Positions 1 to 5,310 of a stretch of 5,310 nt of DNA are shown here, one piece after another. The notes below the pieces were generated by a model, which had not been told where the DNA came from, ran no database searches, and worked only from the letters and a program-made list of their open reading frames with translations. Source of the stretch: JAENVT01 sp040006755 (GTDB lineage Bacteria > Actinomycetota > Acidimicrobiia > Acidimicrobiales > Ilumatobacteraceae); assembly GCA_040006755.1 (NCBI GenBank), contig JBDTWJ010000205.1, positions 1-5,310 on the forward strand, written 5' to 3'. The position numbers and the translations under genes were made by a program. Positions within the stretch are counted from its first letter, which is position 1, and each line of letters begins with the position of its first letter.

Positions 1-112
1 GGGTTGACCCTGGTCGCCGATAGCGTGTGAAGCCGTGCTTGCGGCCGAATGGGCCCGCACGACCGAACCATTTTCCCGAACGACCACGACACGGTAGAGA
101 GAGACACCTCAG
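1..112. other. leader upstream of fusA, no gene recognised
   Basis: No coding region can be supported here. All three forward frames stop early, for example TGA at 28-30 and TAG at 21-23. The few residues that could be the end of an upstream gene do not resemble the C-terminus of ribosomal protein S7, the usual neighbour of fusA. I see no convincing sigma-70 promoter: a TTGACC at 4-9 has no matching -10 box at 16-18 bases. The last part carries a purine-rich run, AGAGAGAGA at 96-104, eight bases before the fusA ATG, which serves as its ribosome binding site. Confidence 0.6.
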
Positions 113-2212
113 ATGGCTAAGCGCGAGTTTCCCCTTGAGCGCACCCGCAATATCGGCATCATGGCCCACATCGACGCCGGTAAGACGACCACGACCGAGC
201 GCATCCTCTACTACACAGGCAAGAGCTACAAGATCGGTGAAGTGCACGACGGCGCCGCCGTCATGGACCACATGGCCCAAGAGCAAGAGCGCGGCATCAC
301 CATTACCTCTGCCGCGACGACGTGCATCTGGAACGACCACCGCATCAACATCATCGACACCCCGGGCCACGTCGACTTCACCATCGAAGTCGAGCGTTCG
401 CTACGCGTGCTCGACGGTGCCGTCACTGTCTTCGACTCGGTTGCTGGCGTCGAGCCGCAGACCGAGACCGTCTGGCGTCAGGCCAACAAGTACAAAGTGC
501 CGCGCATGTGTTTCGTCAACAAGATGGACCGCATCGGCGCCGACTTCTACCGCACCGTCGCGATGGTCAAGGATCGCCTCCAGGCAACTCCTGCGGTCAT
601 CCACCTTCCCATCGGCGCCGGTGGCCCGGAGTCCAACAAGCCGTTCGTCGGTTTGGTCGACCTCGTCAAGATGAAGGCACTCGTCTGGCACGACGAAGAG
701 CTCGGCGCCAAGTGGGACGAACTCGAGATTCCGGCGGACATGGCCGATCAGGCAGCGGAGTATCGCGAGCAGCTGCTCGAGACCATCGCCACCAGCGACG
801 ACCATCTCATGGAGAAGTACCTGGCCGGCGAGGAAGTCACCGAGCAAGAGATCAAGGTTGCGCTGCGTGCCGGGACGCTGGCCTTCGACTTCGTACCGAT
901 CCTGTGTGGTTCGGCGTTCAAGAACAAGGGCGTCCAGCCGATGCTCGACGCCGTCATCGACTTCCTGCCCAGTCCGCTCGACATCCCGCCGACGCAGGGC
1001 ACCAGGCCCAACCACGAAGAAGAGATCCTTCATCGCAAGCCGTCGGTCGACGAGCCGTTCGCTGCGCTCGCGTTCAAGATCGTTGCCGACCCGTTCGGCA
1101 AGCTGACCTATTTCCGGGTCTACAGCGGTCACATCAACAAGGGTGACGAAGTCTACAACTCGACCAAAGAGCGCCGCGAGCGCCTCGGCCGCATCCTGCT
1201 GATGCACGCCAACCAGCGCGAAGACCTCGACGTGGCCATGGCCGGCGACATCGTTGCCGGACTCGGTTTCAAGGACACCACCACGGGCGACACGCTGTGC
1301 GATCGCAGCAACCCGATCATCCTGGAGCGGATGATCTTCCCCGAGCCGGTCATCCACGTTGCCATCGAGCCGAAGACCAAGGACGATCAGGACAAACTGG
1401 GAAAGGCACTCAAGTCGCTCAGCGACGAGGACCCCACCTTCCGCGTCCGCACCGACGAAGAGACCGGCCAGACGGTGATCTCGGGTATGGGCGAGTTGCA
1501 CCTCGAGATCCTCGTCGACCGGATGCAGCGCGAATTCGGCGTGGTAGCCACCGTCGGCAAGCCGCAGGTTGCCTATCGCGAGACGATCACGAAGATCGTC
1601 GAGTCGGTCGAGTACCGCCACATCAAGCAGTCGGGTGGTTCGGGCCAGTTCGCGGTCGTCAAGATCACGCTCGAGCCGAATCCGGGTAAGGGCTACGAGT
1701 TCGTCGACAAGATCAGCGGCGGCAAGATCCCGCGCGAATACATCAACCCCACCAACCAGGGGATGCAACAGGCACTCGATTCCGGTGTGCTCGCCGGCTA
1801 TCCGACGGTCGATGTCAAAGCCACGCTGGTCGACGGTCAGTACCACGACGTCGACTCATCGGAGATGGCGTTCAAGATTGCCGGTCAGATGGCCTTCAAG
1901 AAGGCTGCCGAGATGGCCAGGCCGGTTCTGCTCGAGCCGATCATGGGCATCGAAGTCGTGACCCCCGAGGACTACATGGGCGATGTCATGGGTGACCTAT
2001 CGAGCCGCCGAGGCCGTATCGAAGGCATGGAGGCCCGAGGAAACACCCAGGTCATCAAGGCCCAGGTGCCGTTGTCGGAGATGTTCGGATATTCCACCGA
2101 CCTGCGGTCGCGTACTCAGGGCCGTGCTACGTACACCATGCAATTTGCGCAATACATGGAGGTGCCGCCGAACATCGCCAGCGACATCGTCAAGCGCGTC
2201 CGCGGCGAATAG
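113..2212 (+). CDS. fusA: translation elongation factor G (EF-G)
   Basis: EF-G is the cytoplasmic translational GTPase that drives tRNA-mRNA translocation on the ribosome and, with ribosome recycling factor, helps split ribosomes after termination. The 699-residue length is normal for the family and the protein looks complete. The G domain shows the P-loop AHIDAGKT (18-25), the switch I stretch QERGITITSA (58-67), DTPGH (82-86, with the GTPase-associated His86), NKMD (136-139) and GSAF (266-269). Domain IV begins near the GGSGQFA motif (508-514), and its tip carries YHDVDSSE (577-584), whose His578 corresponds to the tRNA-contacting His583 of E. coli. The ATG is supported by AGAGAGAGA eight bases upstream and by an in-frame TAG at 95-97 that rules out extension. 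One small peculiarity is MDHM at 51-54, where many EF-Gs have MDWM. The next gene is not tuf, as in the classical str operon, but a lipoprotein gene 11 bases downstream. The canonical GTPase and domain IV motifs favour housekeeping EF-G over a paralogue. Confidence 0.98.
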   Translation: MAKREFPLERTRNIGIMAHIDAGKTTTTERILYYTGKSYKIGEVHDGAAVMDHMAQEQERGITITSAATTCIWNDHRINIIDTPGHVDFTIEVERSLRVLDGAVTVFDSVAGVEPQTETVWRQANKYKVPRMCFVNKMDRIGADFYRTVAMVKDRLQATPAVIHLPIGAGGPESNKPFVGLVDLVKMKALVWHDEELGAKWDELEIPADMADQAAEYREQLLETIATSDDHLMEKYLAGEEVTEQEIKVALRAGTLAFDFVPILCGSAFKNKGVQPMLDAVIDFLPSPLDIPPTQGTRPNHEEEILHRKPSVDEPFAALAFKIVADPFGKLTYFRVYSGHINKGDEVYNSTKERRERLGRILLMHANQREDLDVAMAGDIVAGLGFKDTTTGDTLCDRSNPIILERMIFPEPVIHVAIEPKTKDDQDKLGKALKSLSDEDPTFRVRTDEETGQTVISGMGELHLEILVDRMQREFGVVATVGKPQVAYRETITKIVESVEYRHIKQSGGSGQFAVVKITLEPNPGKGYEFVDKISGGKIPREYINPTNQGMQQALDSGVLAGYPTVDVKATLVDGQYHDVDSSEMAFKIAGQMAFKKAAEMARPVLLEPIMGIEVVTPEDYMGDVMGDLSSRRGRIEGMEARGNTQVIKAQVPLSEMFGYSTDLRSRTQGRATYTMQFAQYMEVPPNIASDIVKRVRGE

Positions 2213-2218
2213 GAGAGG
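2211..2218 (+). promoter_or_regulatory. Shine-Dalgarno overlapping the fusA stop codon
   Basis: AGGAGAGG begins inside the fusA TAG stop (2210-2212). Its AGGAG core lies eight bases before the ATG at 2224. A ribosome terminating on fusA would sit directly on this site, so translation of the lipoprotein gene may be coupled to fusA. The 11-base gap has no room for a separate terminator and promoter. Confidence 0.75.
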
Positions 2219-2223
2219 CACGA

Positions 2224-2970
2224 ATGAACAAGAATTTTGCGCTGCTCAGCCTCGTCGCGCTGGCAATCACCGCGTGCGGCAGCAGCGACGGCCAGGCCGC
2301 GACCGCAAATGAGGGCGACGACTTCTGCAAGCTCGCCCAGACCGCCAAGGACGACAACGACGAGTTGGACACCATCGACCCCACCGATTCCAACGCGGTC
2401 AAGCTGACCCTCGGCGGTGCGATCGACTCGCTGAGCGCTGCGGCCGCCAAGGCTCCGAAAGACATCGTCGACACAGTGAAGGATTTGTTGGCCAACGAGG
2501 AGAAGCTCGAGGGCTTGCTGAAGGACAACGACTACGACTTCGAGAAGTTTGCTGCCAGTGACGAGGGCAAGGCAATGCTCGACGACGACTCGATCTCCAA
2601 GACCGGCGATGAGCTCGATGCCTATCTCACTGACAAGTGCGGGATCGACACCTCCGACGGCACCAGCGACAGTACGGTCGACACCATCGCAGTAGAAGAC
2701 ACAATCCTCACGGACGGCACGATCGTCTCACTCGACACCATCGTCGACCTCGGTGAAGGCGAAGATGCCATCAACAAGTTCCTCGACTTCTACGAGCTCG
2801 GTACCGGTGCCACCTTGACCGACGAAGAACGTACGTGCATCGTCGCGAGTCTCGTCGACAAGGTGACGGGCGCCGACCTGAATCAGGCGATTTCCGGCCA
2901 GCCCAGCCAGGACGTGCAACTTGCTCTCGGAACGGCGTTCATCGACTGCCAAGTCGCGGTTCAGAGCTGA
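2224..2970 (+). CDS. secreted acidic lipoprotein, two-domain, function unknown
   Basis: The protein has 248 residues. It starts with a short Lys-containing n-region and a hydrophobic stretch (about 5-17) ending in the lipobox ITAC, so Cys18 should be lipidated and the mature protein anchored on the outer face of the membrane. A small Gly/Ser/Asp linker follows. A helical, Asp/Lys/Glu-rich N-terminal domain spans about 30-140 and is bounded by Cys35 and Cys139. A Thr/Asp/Ile-rich linker (about 141-176) contains a six-residue periodicity. A C-terminal helical domain (about 178-246) carries LTDEERTC and ends with FIDC, giving Cys205 and Cys242. The four mature cysteines fall two per domain, which suggests one disulfide in each; this is inference. 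I know no enzymatic motif in it and do not recognise a named family, although lipoproteins of this Cys-bounded acidic style are familiar in actinobacteria. The short gap and the SD overlapping the fusA stop imply co-transcription with fusA. A role in translation is not suggested by the exported sequence. Confidence 0.9.
   Translation: MNKNFALLSLVALAITACGSSDGQAATANEGDDFCKLAQTAKDDNDELDTIDPTDSNAVKLTLGGAIDSLSAAAAKAPKDIVDTVKDLLANEEKLEGLLKDNDYDFEKFAASDEGKAMLDDDSISKTGDELDAYLTDKCGIDTSDGTSDSTVDTIAVEDTILTDGTIVSLDTIVDLGEGEDAINKFLDFYELGTGATLTDEERTCIVASLVDKVTGADLNQAISGQPSQDVQLALGTAFIDCQVAVQS
2671..2742 (+). repeat. degenerate 18-base / 6-residue repeat, four units, in lipoprotein linker
   Basis: Residues 150-173 of the lipoprotein fall into four hexads: STVDTI, AVEDTI, LTDGTI and VSLDTI. 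Thr-Ile recurs exactly every six residues, usually preceded by Asp. At DNA level the 18-base units are diverged (GACACCATC, GACACAATC, GGCACGATC, GACACCATC), so the spacing is kept mainly at protein level. It is likely an extended or beta-rich spacer between the two cysteine-bounded domains. Confidence 0.7.
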
Positions 2971-2981
2971 ACAATCTATCA

Positions 2982-3001
2982 GCGGGCGTATTCGCGCCTG
3001 C
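2982..3001 (+). terminator. GC-rich hairpin after the lipoprotein gene, possible terminator
   Basis: GCGGGCG (2982-2988) pairs with CGCCTGC (2995-3001) around a six-base loop, giving a 7-bp stem with one G-U wobble, 11 bases after the lipoprotein stop. No T-run follows, so it is not a canonical intrinsic terminator, though U-poor hairpins are often proposed as terminators in high-GC actinobacteria. It is well placed to end a fusA-lipoprotein transcript. Confidence 0.35.
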
Positions 3002-3038
3002 CGATCGAGCATCTCGGCTGGTGCGGCCCTGAAAGCCG

Positions 3039-3060
3039 GTTACTGAGTCGAATCAGTGAC
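3039..3060. promoter_or_regulatory. interrupted palindrome upstream of the hydrolase gene, candidate operator or hairpin
   Basis: The arms GTTACTGA (3039-3046) and TCAGTGAC (3053-3060) are complementary apart from one T-G pair, and flank GTCGAA. Read as a 22-base DNA palindrome centred on TCGA, 9 of 11 base pairs are symmetric. It ends 29 bases before the hydrolase ATG. This suits a dimeric repressor site or an mRNA hairpin. No clear -35/-10 pair is visible around it, so its role is undetermined. Confidence 0.4.
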
Positions 3061-3078
3061 AAGCTGAGATCGTTCGAG

Positions 3079-3084
3079 AGGAGG
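3079..3084 (+). promoter_or_regulatory. strong Shine-Dalgarno AGGAGG for the hydrolase gene
   Basis: AGGAGG lies five bases before the ATG at 3090. The same frame has a TGA at 3057-3059 and no alternative start codon between the two. This fixes the start at 3090 and rules out an upstream signal peptide. Confidence 0.85.
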
Positions 3085-3089
3085 CGGCC

Positions 3090-4478
3090 ATGCCGTCGAA
3101 ACTACCGATGGGCGATGTCGTCGTGCTCCTGCCGGGCATTCTCGGCAGTGTGTTGGAGCGCGATGGCCGCGATGTCTGGGCCATGTCGCCGGGAGCGGCT
3201 TGGAGTGCCCTCATCTCGCTGGGTGGGAGCGTCAACGATCTCGAACTGCACGGTGATGATCCGTCCGTCGATGATCTCGGCGACGGCGTCACCGCTCCGC
3301 GTCTGCAACCCGATCTGCACCTCATCCCCGGGCTGTGGTCGATCGACGGCTACTCGCACATCCGATCGTCGATCTTCGCGACGTTCGATGTGGTCGAGGG
3401 TCAGAACTGGTTCGATTTTCCCTACGACTGGCGCCGCGACAACCGCGTTGCGGCGCGCCATCTTGCCGAGCGTGCGCCTGACTGGCTGCGAGCCTGGCGG
3501 CAGCGATCCGGCAACAACGACGCACAACTGATACTGGTTGGTCATTCGATGGGTGGACTGGTCGCCCGGCACTACTTGGAGGTGCTGGAGGGCTGGCGAG
3601 ACACGCGCATGCTCATCACGTTCGGCACTCCATACCGAGGATCTCTGAATGCGCTCGACTTCCTGTGCAACGGATTCAAGAAGAAGATTGGACCTCTCGG
3701 CATCGACCTGACGCGTCTGCTGCGTTCACTGACGTCGGTCTACCAGTTGCTGCCCCGGTACCCGGTGGTCGACAGCGGCGCCGGCGACCTCACACGGATT
3801 GCCGAGACGGCCGACCTGCCCGGCGTGGATCCAAAGCGCGCCAAGGCAGCGCTGCAGTTCCACCTCGACATCGACGCAGCCATCGAGGCCAGGCAGCCCA
3901 ATGCGTACGCCATCCATCCTGTGGTCGGCATCTTGCAGCCGACGAGCCAGTCAGCACGATTTCACAATGGCAAGGTACAGATGATGACATCACACGCCGG
4001 TGTCGACCGCGCCGGCGACGGAACGGTGCCGCGGGTCTCGGCAACACCGCTCGAGCTCGCAGATCAGGGCAGAGAGATCTATGCACCCGACCAGCACGGC
4101 TCGTTGCAGAACAGCATCGGACCGCTGACCCAGCTGATCGGCGTGCTGTCGGCTCAGCCGACATCGACCTTCCGCGCGGGTCTCAGCGGCTTCGGCTTGC
4201 AGATCGATGAAGTGTTCGCTCCCGACGAGCCGATCACCGCAACCGTGACGACCGACGATCCCACCCGGCCGGTCAATGCCATCGTCGTCGACGTAGCCAC
4301 CGGCCGTGCGGTACTCGAATCGCGTTGTGCTTCCGACGACGACGGCGCATACCGAGCGCAGTGGCCACCTCTGCTGCCGGGCGGCTATCGATTGACGGTG
4401 TCGCCCACCGAACCCGACAGCGATCGTTCGCCCGTGCATTCCCTGTTCCTCGTTGCTGCCGACGAGGGCCTGCCGTGA
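3090..4478 (+). CDS. LCAT-like alpha/beta hydrolase with C-terminal beta-sandwich domain
   Basis: This is a predicted serine lipase or acyltransferase of the lecithin:cholesterol acyltransferase / phospholipid:diacylglycerol acyltransferase superfamily, 462 residues long. The first strand VVVLLPGILGS (10-20) supplies the oxyanion-hole turn; PYDWR (111-115) is a family signature. The nucleophile elbow is GHSMGG with Ser153. ITFGTPYRGS (near 173-182) and SVYQLLPRYP (near 214-223) also match the family pattern. The likely remaining catalytic residues are Asp310 in DGTVP and His336 in DQHGS, so the triad looks intact. After the hydrolase core (to about 360), residues about 365-457 form an extra segment of alternating strands with ITATVTTDD and GGYRLTVSP, typical of an Ig-like or regulatory beta-sandwich. 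There is no signal peptide or membrane helix, so it is probably cytosolic unless exported another way. The substrate cannot be read from the sequence; phospholipid or another acyl ester is the family expectation. The stop overlaps the next gene's start by four bases, so the two proteins are probably made together. Confidence 0.93.
   Translation: MPSKLPMGDVVVLLPGILGSVLERDGRDVWAMSPGAAWSALISLGGSVNDLELHGDDPSVDDLGDGVTAPRLQPDLHLIPGLWSIDGYSHIRSSIFATFDVVEGQNWFDFPYDWRRDNRVAARHLAERAPDWLRAWRQRSGNNDAQLILVGHSMGGLVARHYLEVLEGWRDTRMLITFGTPYRGSLNALDFLCNGFKKKIGPLGIDLTRLLRSLTSVYQLLPRYPVVDSGAGDLTRIAETADLPGVDPKRAKAALQFHLDIDAAIEARQPNAYAIHPVVGILQPTSQSARFHNGKVQMMTSHAGVDRAGDGTVPRVSATPLELADQGREIYAPDQHGSLQNSIGPLTQLIGVLSAQPTSTFRAGLSGFGLQIDEVFAPDEPITATVTTDDPTRPVNAIVVDVATGRAVLESRCASDDDGAYRAQWPPLLPGGYRLTVSPTEPDSDRSPVHSLFLVAADEGLP
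4464..4468 (+). promoter_or_regulatory. Shine-Dalgarno GAGGG deciding the GTG start at 4475
   Basis: GAGGG lies inside the end of the hydrolase gene, six bases before the GTG at 4475. The other nearby in-frame candidate, GTG at 4481, would have a poorer 12-base spacing. The GTGA overlap with the hydrolase stop is a classic translational-coupling arrangement and supports this choice. Confidence 0.65.
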
Positions 4479-5310
4479 TCGTGCTTGCACTTCTCGTCGG
4501 ATGGTCGACCCTCATCGGGTCGCCGGCGGTGAAACCACCGGAATCGATGACGCAACATCGTGCCGGGCAATGCCTGCTGGCGATCGACGGTCGAGATGTG
4601 CGCGACTTTGCCGATCCGGATGATGCACTTCGGCTCAACGTCGACGACGTCGTGCAGATCGCCGTCCTGTCGGAGGAACCCACGTCGGTCACTCACATCT
4701 CGGTCGACATGCCGATCGGTCCATCCATCGATGTCAAAACTCTGCGGCATCGGCTCGATCAGCAGTTCACCGAATCCTTCAAGGTCGACGACATCAGCGA
4801 CATCGGTGTCGGTTGGTACCACATCGAGGTGCGCAGCGGGTCGTGCAGCGAAGCGTTCTGGGTCCGGGTCTACGGACGATCACCTTTGACCACGATCATA
4901 GGCATCGCCGCGACGGCGACACTTGCCGTCGGTCTTGCACTTGGTGCGTTAGCCATACTGCGAGCGCGACGTCATCGGCCCTCGCTGTGGTGGGGCGTCG
5001 GTGCCGGATTGATCGTGGGCATCGGCCTATGCGTTCTCGCACAACAGTTCAGCATCGTGGCGTTCACACCTGTTGCTCTTGCGGTCTTCCTCGGCGGTGG
5101 TGCAGTCGCCGGCGCCGGCTCCACCGCGGCAGCCGGTGCGGCGGGCGGTGCAGGACCGCCGCTCGACGCGTCACCGTCTGCTTCGTCCGCACCGCGATCG
5201 CCAGCCTCGCCGCCTCCGACACGCTCGGCGCGCTGGCCTCGGTCGTCCCGATCGCCGCGATCTGCCCCACCGCCTTCCTCGGCACCACCGCCTTCCTCGG
5301 CACCACCGCC
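4475..5310 (+). CDS. membrane protein with Ig-like outer domain, three TM helices and Pro-rich tail (partial)
   Basis: The frame is open from the GTG to the window edge: 278 codons, C-terminus missing. Residues 2-15 are hydrophobic and followed by SPA, so a signal peptide cleaved near residue 18 is plausible, although the n-region lacks a positive charge. Residues about 28-133 form a strand-rich domain with Cys33 and Cys124, ending in a GWYHIEVRSGSC...FWVRV pattern like the last strands of an Ig fold; a disulfide is inferred. Three helices follow at about 138-162, 171-189 and 193-215. RARRHR after the first suggests that loop is cytoplasmic, which places the tail inside. From about 228 the chain is low complexity, rich in Pro, Ser, Ala and Arg, and ends in PPPSSA repeats. 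I recognise no named family. The four-base overlap with the hydrolase gene suggests joint function. The missing end could hold a further domain that would identify the protein. The N-terminal hydrophobic stretch could instead be an uncleaved anchor. Confidence 0.82.
   Translation, partial: MIVLALLVGWSTLIGSPAVKPPESMTQHRAGQCLLAIDGRDVRDFADPDDALRLNVDDVVQIAVLSEEPTSVTHISVDMPIGPSIDVKTLRHRLDQQFTESFKVDDISDIGVGWYHIEVRSGSCSEAFWVRVYGRSPLTTIIGIAATATLAVGLALGALAILRARRHRPSLWWGVGAGLIVGIGLCVLAQQFSIVAFTPVALAVFLGGGAVAGAGSTAAAGAAGGAGPPLDASPSASSAPRSPASPPPTRSARWPRSSRSPRSAPPPSSAPPPSSAPP
5267..5310 (+). repeat. 18-base perfect tandem repeat, 2.4 copies, cut by the window edge
   Basis: The unit CCACCGCCTTCCTCGGCA occurs at 5267-5284 and 5285-5302, and its first eight bases recur at 5303-5310. 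In the open frame each unit encodes PPPSSA, so copy-number changes would keep the frame. The two full copies are identical at every base, including third positions, which suggests recent duplication. The array may continue beyond the window. Confidence 0.85.

Noticed and set aside
4..32. TTGACC as a possible -35 box upstream of fusA.
   Set aside because: At a spacing of 16-18 bases there is no TATAAT-like hexamer. The only TA-containing hexamer, TAGCGT, is 11 bases away.
322..1146. Long + strand open frame out of frame within fusA, rich in Arg, Ala and His.
   Set aside because: The composition is that of a shifted reading of a high-GC gene, and it overlaps the GTPase domain of EF-G completely.
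401..1846. A 481-codon open frame on the minus strand, fully inside fusA.
   Set aside because: Long antisense frames are expected opposite strongly biased GC-rich genes. It has no recognisable domain, is composed of complementary codons of EF-G, and fusA is unambiguous.
3665..4210. A 181-codon + frame within the hydrolase gene.
   Set aside because: It is an out-of-frame reading of the hydrolase, whose own frame holds the catalytic Asp and His motifs across this stretch.
5064..5306. An 80-codon minus-strand open frame opposite the Pro-rich tail.
   Set aside because: It has a GTG start inside the tandem repeat and Arg/Pro-rich shadow composition, and it lies antisense to a frame continuous with a supported gene.
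5162..5310. A hydrophobic alternative + frame with nearly all codons ending in G or C, which could suggest a frameshift in the membrane protein.
   Set aside because: The third base of that frame is the second base of the called frame's codons. Pro, Ser, Ala and Arg codons there have C or G in second position, so the high GC3 follows automatically from the low-complexity tail.

Overview
This is a high-GC bacterial window in which every gene reads on the + strand. The codons are strongly GC-ending, the elongation factor is bacterial, and the second gene encodes an acidic lipoprotein with two pairs of cysteines. This suggests an actinomycete-type genome (Actinomycetota, possibly Acidimicrobiia). 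That placement is inference from style only; no marker was compared with a database.

Layout: a 112-base leader with no recognisable gene is followed by a complete fusA (EF-G, 113-2212). Eleven bases later comes a 248-residue lipoprotein (2224-2970), whose Shine-Dalgarno overlaps the fusA stop codon. A gap of about 120 bases (2971-3089) holds a GC hairpin and a 22-base interrupted palindrome. Then comes a 462-residue alpha/beta hydrolase related to the LCAT / phospholipid acyltransferase family (3090-4478), with a complete Ser-Asp-His triad and an extra C-terminal beta-sandwich-like domain. Its stop overlaps the GTG start of a fourth gene (4475 onward), which stays open to the end of the window. 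The visible part of that gene encodes a secreted Ig-like domain, three membrane helices and a Pro/Ser/Arg-rich tail that ends in an 18-base tandem repeat.

How the genes relate: fusA and the lipoprotein gene look co-transcribed, and the usual partner tuf is not next to fusA. The hydrolase and the membrane protein look translationally coupled and form a second unit: a leaderless, probably cytosolic lipid-acting enzyme plus a membrane protein with an outer domain and an inner low-complexity tail. The biological role of this pair is not evident from the sequence. It is the most interesting part of the window.
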